NCBI GenBank assembly: GCA_009936675.1 | Contig: JAACDY010000145.1 | Location: 1-8,066, forward strand | Reading direction: 5' to 3' | Length of the DNA: 8,066 nt | Origin: Bacteroidota bacterium | GTDB lineage: Bacteria > Bacteroidota > Bacteroidia > Flavobacteriales > Flavobacteriaceae | Part shown: piece after piece, positions 5,747-8,066 of the stretch | Layout of the letters: every line of letters starts with the position of its first letter | How positions within the stretch are numbered: position 1 is the first letter of the stretch | The notes under the pieces: generated by a model | Told to the model about the DNA's origin: nothing | The model's database searches: none | The model's input: the letters and a program-made list of their open reading frames with translations, nothing else | Translations under genes and position numbers: made by a program

Positions 5747-6163
5747 TTAGTGTGGTAATTTCTGTTGGATCAAACCATAGCAAAAGGTCCCTAGTGTTGC
5801 GGATGCAATGACGATTATAATGGGGAAAAAGCCTGCTCCCAAAAGAGAGAACATCGGTCCTGGACAAGCTCCTGAAATGGCCCATCCACATCCAAAAATA
5901 ATTCCTCCAAACAGATAGCGTTTCCAGCCTTTTTGCTTAGTGGGAATGTGTATAGGAGTGCTGTCCAAAATGGAATTCATCTTAATTTTTTTGATGATAA
6001 AAACAATAATATAACCAAAAAACACGGCTGTTCCAATTACACCGTACATGTGAAAAGAGTTGAATTGAAACATTTCGTAAATCCTAAACCAAGAGGATAC
6101 TTCTGACATGTAAAGGATGATTCCAAATAGGATACCGATCGTAAAAAAGACAGCTGTTTTCAT
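5747..6163 (-). CDS. YeeE/YedE-family sulfur transporter, second half-size subunit (DUF6691 type)
   Basis: This 138-residue, four-helix membrane protein has helices at about 1-19, 38-58, 83-98 and 106-132. The key motif is GWAISGACPGPMF (93-105) with C100, plus C92 nearby; the equivalent cysteine in the thiosulfate channel TsuA/YeeE relays the sulfur compound. TsuA is about twice this length, so this is the C-terminal half of a two-gene version. It overlaps its partner by ATGA (6160-6163) and is followed after 15 bp by the sulfatase. Similar half-size pairs accompany persulfide dioxygenase (Blh/CstB-like) genes in other bacteria, for example in BigR-type operons. Thiosulfate or a related sulfane-sulfur compound is the likely substrate; direction of transport is unknown. 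Confidence 0.9.
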   Translation of the reverse strand: MKTAVFFTIGILFGIILYMSEVSSWFRIYEMFQFNSFHMYGVIGTAVFFGYIIVFIIKKIKMNSILDSTPIHIPTKQKGWKRYLFGGIIFGCGWAISGACPGPMFSLLGAGFFPIIIVIASATLGTFCYGLIQQKLPH

Positions 6164-6735
6164 ATAACCAAAATTTTAAGGAGTAATGGGAGAACAAAAT
6201 GATTGACCATAAGGCCTCCGACAAAAAAGCCAATTATGGCGATTAGAGAAGGCAATTGTAAATTGGATAATCCTGATATGGCATGACCGGAAGTACAACC
6301 ACCAGAATATCGCGCTCCAAAACCCACCAAAAATCCTCCGATTACAAGCAAAAGAAGGATGTATGGATTTGAGAAAGCACTATTGGAAAAAAGAATTTCA
6401 GGGGCATAACTTTTTCCTGCATCTTGGATACCCATTGCTAGCAATTGATCCACCGTGTTTTGGGAGAGCGCCATGGATTTGGTGCTGACAACATAGTTGG
6501 AGGCAATAAAACTCCCCAATATTACACCGAGTGCTACAATTAAATTCCAACGTTGGGCTTTCCAGTCAAAATCAAAAAAAGAAACCTTTTTTCCGGCTCC
6601 CATCATCGAGCAGAGGGTACGCAAGTTGGAGGACATTCCAAAGGACTTGCCTGTCCAAAGCAGTAAAAAAAGAACGACGGCGATCATAAAGCCCCCAAAA
6701 CACCAAGGCCATGGTTGGGATAAAAACTGTATCAT
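6160..6735 (-). CDS. YeeE/YedE-family sulfur transporter, first half-size subunit
   Basis: The 191-residue membrane protein has helices at about 13-30, 63-84, 124-141 and 162-186. GARYSGGCTSGHAISGL (140-156) is the hallmark YeeE/YedE motif with the substrate-relay cysteine C147; C12 and C42 are additional cysteines. It should pair with the following half-size subunit to form a TsuA-like channel for thiosulfate or another sulfur species. It starts 3 bp after the end of the persulfide dioxygenase reading frame (TAA at 6739-6741) and its stop overlaps the next start by 4 bp, so all three genes form one tight operon. The start at ATG 6733-6735 gives a normal family N-terminus. Confidence 0.93.
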   Translation of the reverse strand: MIQFLSQPWPWCFGGFMIAVVLFLLLWTGKSFGMSSNLRTLCSMMGAGKKVSFFDFDWKAQRWNLIVALGVILGSFIASNYVVSTKSMALSQNTVDQLLAMGIQDAGKSYAPEILFSNSAFSNPYILLLLVIGGFLVGFGARYSGGCTSGHAISGLSNLQLPSLIAIIGFFVGGLMVNHFVLPLLLKILVI

Positions 6736-6738
6736 ATC

Positions 6739-6912
6739 TTAGGATTCTATTGTAGAAGGACAAATGTAGTCCGAGAGTTCAATATTTGTTTCTTTGATGG
6801 CCTTAAAACCGCCTTGAACATCCACCAAATTGTGGACGCCTCTCTTTTTGAGAATAGAGGCCGCAATTACTGAGCGATATCCCCCAGCACAGTGCACATA
6901 AAAGGTGTCCTT
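6739..6912 (-). pseudogene. Separated C-terminus of the CstB-like protein, carrying the rhodanese active site
   Basis: After the TAA at 6913-6915 the same frame continues without interruption for 57 codons to a TAA at 6739-6741. It begins KDTFYVHCAGGYRSVIAAS and ends LSDYICPSTIES. HCAGGYRS is the catalytic loop of an active rhodanese, with the cysteine codon at 6889-6891, and the remainder (KKRGVHNLVDVQGGFKAI) completes the rhodanese fold. It has no ATG of its own in frame. A GTG at 6895-6897 preceded by AAAAGGA could restart translation just before the catalytic cysteine, but a peptide that short would lack the first half of the domain. It joins to the upstream part exactly if the stop is replaced by one sense codon. 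Confidence 0.85.
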
Positions 6913-8066
6913 TTAGGGAAATTGATTTAAATGGTCATTGAGAAAGTCCAAAGGGGTATTCTGTGCGTTGGGGACGTGTTCTGAAAGGTATTCACTTTCT
7001 TTACGGACATCAAAAACAGCAAGCTTTTTTTCTTTGATCAAACCCTCTAGATCCTTTGCACCAATTCCACTGATGATATCATATTCTTTTCCGGAATTTT
7101 TCCAAGCGTCAAAACCACCTTCCAGATAACCCAGTGTATGGTCAAACCCAACCCGTGACAAGCGAGTAATGGTTTCTTCTTCTCTTCCTTCGGGAGAAAT
7201 GATCAAAAGCGGTTGTTCAACATTTCCAATTAAAGCACCAACCCAAGGGGCAAAACCACCGTCGAGTCCAATGAAGATTGACTGAGGAATATGCCCTTTG
7301 ACAAAGTCATTTTGGTGTCTTACATCGATGATAATGGCTCCCGATTCATTGGCCAAAAGCTCGAATGCATCTGGATTTAAGCCTTTCATGCCACGGTCAA
7401 GTACTTTTTCAATATCATCATAGCCGGATTTATTCATTTTTACATTTAAAGGAAAGTATTGAGGAGGAGGCAACAGCCCATCGGTAACCTCTTTGATGAA
7501 TTCTTCTTTGGTCATGTCTGCTCTCAAGGCGTAATTCACTTGTTTCTGATTCCCTAGTGTATCAACGGTTTCCTTCATCATATTTTTACCACAAGCCGAT
7601 CCGGCACCGTGGGCGGGGTACACGATTACATCATCTGATAAAGGCATGATCTTGTTTCTCAGGCTGTCAAAAAGTAAGCCTGCCAAATCTTCTTGGGTAA
7701 TTTCTTTGGCTTTTTGAGCCAAATCAGGTCGTCCTACATCTCCTAAGAACAGCGTATCACCACTGAAGATGGCGACATCTTTTCCGTTATTGTCTCTCAA
7801 CAAATAGGTTGTGCTTTCCATGGTGTGGCCAGGGGTGTGGAGCGCGATGATGGTTCCGTTTCCAAGTGGAAATTCTTGCCCGTCCTGGGCAATGATGACT
7901 TCAAATTCTGGATTGGCATTGGGTCCGAAAACAATAGGAGCTCCGGTCTCTTTGGATAGGGTCAGGTGACCGCTTACAAAGTCGGCATGAAAATGGGTTT
8001 CAAAAATATACTTGATTTTGGCCTTGTTTTTCTTTACTTTTTCCAAATAAGGGGTAATTTCCCTCA
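6913..8066 (-). CDS. CstB-like persulfide dioxygenase-rhodanese, 5' end outside window, 3' end cut by in-frame TAA
   Basis: The frame is open to the right edge (reading REITPYLEKVKK at the border), so the start is outside; a TTG at 8044-8046 is internal. Counting from that codon, the metallo-beta-lactamase domain has THFHAD (H18, H20, D22), HTPGHT (H70, H74), SGDTLFLGDVGRPDL (D97) and YPAHGAG (H146), the ETHE1/persulfide dioxygenase iron site. A first rhodanese domain (about 228-322) has SPEGREE in the active-site loop and no cysteine, so it is inactive, as in CstB. A second rhodanese (from about 330, AVFDVRKESEYLSEHVPNA) is cut by TAA at 6913-6915 before its catalytic loop. The family oxidises glutathione or other persulfides to sulfite, and CstB combines this with sulfur transfer to make thiosulfate. 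It heads the visible part of an operon with two YeeE/YedE genes and a sulfatase. Whether the truncated protein is made is unknown. Confidence 0.88.
   Translation of the reverse strand, partial: REITPYLEKVKKNKAKIKYIFETHFHADFVSGHLTLSKETGAPIVFGPNANPEFEVIIAQDGQEFPLGNGTIIALHTPGHTMESTTYLLRDNNGKDVAIFSGDTLFLGDVGRPDLAQKAKEITQEDLAGLLFDSLRNKIMPLSDDVIVYPAHGAGSACGKNMMKETVDTLGNQKQVNYALRADMTKEEFIKEVTDGLLPPPQYFPLNVKMNKSGYDDIEKVLDRGMKGLNPDAFELLANESGAIIIDVRHQNDFVKGHIPQSIFIGLDGGFAPWVGALIGNVEQPLLIISPEGREEETITRLSRVGFDHTLGYLEGGFDAWKNSGKEYDIISGIGAKDLEGLIKEKKLAVFDVRKESEYLSEHVPNAQNTPLDFLNDHLNQFP

Noticed and set aside
5682..5891. Minus-strand open frame overlapping the sulfatase start and the second YeeE/YedE gene
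   Set aside because: It is out of frame with both real genes and has no recognisable protein features.
6913..6915. Recoding of the internal stop as selenocysteine or pyrrolysine
   Set aside because: The codon is TAA, not TGA or TAG, no recoding hairpin is apparent, and the rhodanese cysteine is present separately downstream. A nonsense change or sequence error is simpler.
6739..6960. Frameshift in the persulfide dioxygenase gene
   Set aside because: The homologous sequence before and after the stop is in the same frame with the expected residue spacing, so no base was gained or lost.
8044..8046. TTG as the start of the persulfide dioxygenase gene
   Set aside because: The frame remains open to the edge and the upstream residues (REITPY) fit the family, so the true start is outside the window.
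1..8066. tRNA/rRNA genes, CRISPR arrays, insertion sequences, attachment sites, phage or defence genes
   Set aside because: I found no cloverleaf sequence, regularly spaced repeats, transposase, integrase or known defence motif on either strand.

Overview
The window looks like a chromosomal segment of a Bacteroidota bacterium, most likely a Cytophagales/Cyclobacteriaceae-type marine or environmental organism (the taxon is an inference). The reasons are moderately AT-rich DNA, no consistent Shine-Dalgarno sequences, several matches to the Bacteroidota -7 promoter motif TAnnTTTG just upstream of starts, TTG starts, a lipoprotein sulfatase, and the protein flavour of rbfA and the FtsX-like permease. 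No RNA genes, CRISPR array, insertion sequence or phage gene was found.

Left part (1-2706). The 3' end of an unidentified plus-strand gene abuts, stop codon to stop codon, a minus-strand pair: ribosome-binding factor A (rbfA) followed after 3 bp by a LolC/LolE-type FtsX permease. rbfA is divergent from an exported CAP-domain (SCP/PR-1) protein, and each has a -7 element only 5-6 nt before its ATG, so both mRNAs may be leaderless. The CAP gene ends 1 bp from a minus-strand DUF2452-family gene that probably uses a TTG start.

Middle part (2707-4286). A minus-strand pair encodes a 119-residue single-pass membrane protein and an unlisted 30-residue membrane miniprotein, joined by an ATGA overlap. 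A gap of about 255 bp with a promoter element and short repeats separates it from a plus-strand AraC-family regulator (cupin plus HTH) with a TTG start.

Right part (4292-8066). A compact minus-strand operon, in transcription order, encodes: a CstB-like persulfide dioxygenase (metallo-beta-lactamase fold, inactive rhodanese, active rhodanese) whose 5' end lies outside the window; two half-size YeeE/YedE sulfur-compound transporters overlapping by ATGA; and, 15 bp later, a lipoprotein sulfatase of the formylglycine type. This combines sulfane-sulfur oxidation, transport of thiosulfate-like compounds and sulfate-ester hydrolysis in one transcription unit.

The most striking observation is an in-frame TAA inside the last rhodanese domain of the persulfide dioxygenase. 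The same frame then continues intact for 57 codons and contains the catalytic-cysteine loop (HCAGGYRS). The gene is therefore a fresh nonsense mutant, a sequencing error, a read-through case or a split gene. I see no clearly new defence or mobile system. The best leads are the interrupted CstB-like gene, the sulfatase attached to a sulfur-detoxification operon, and the miniprotein pair.
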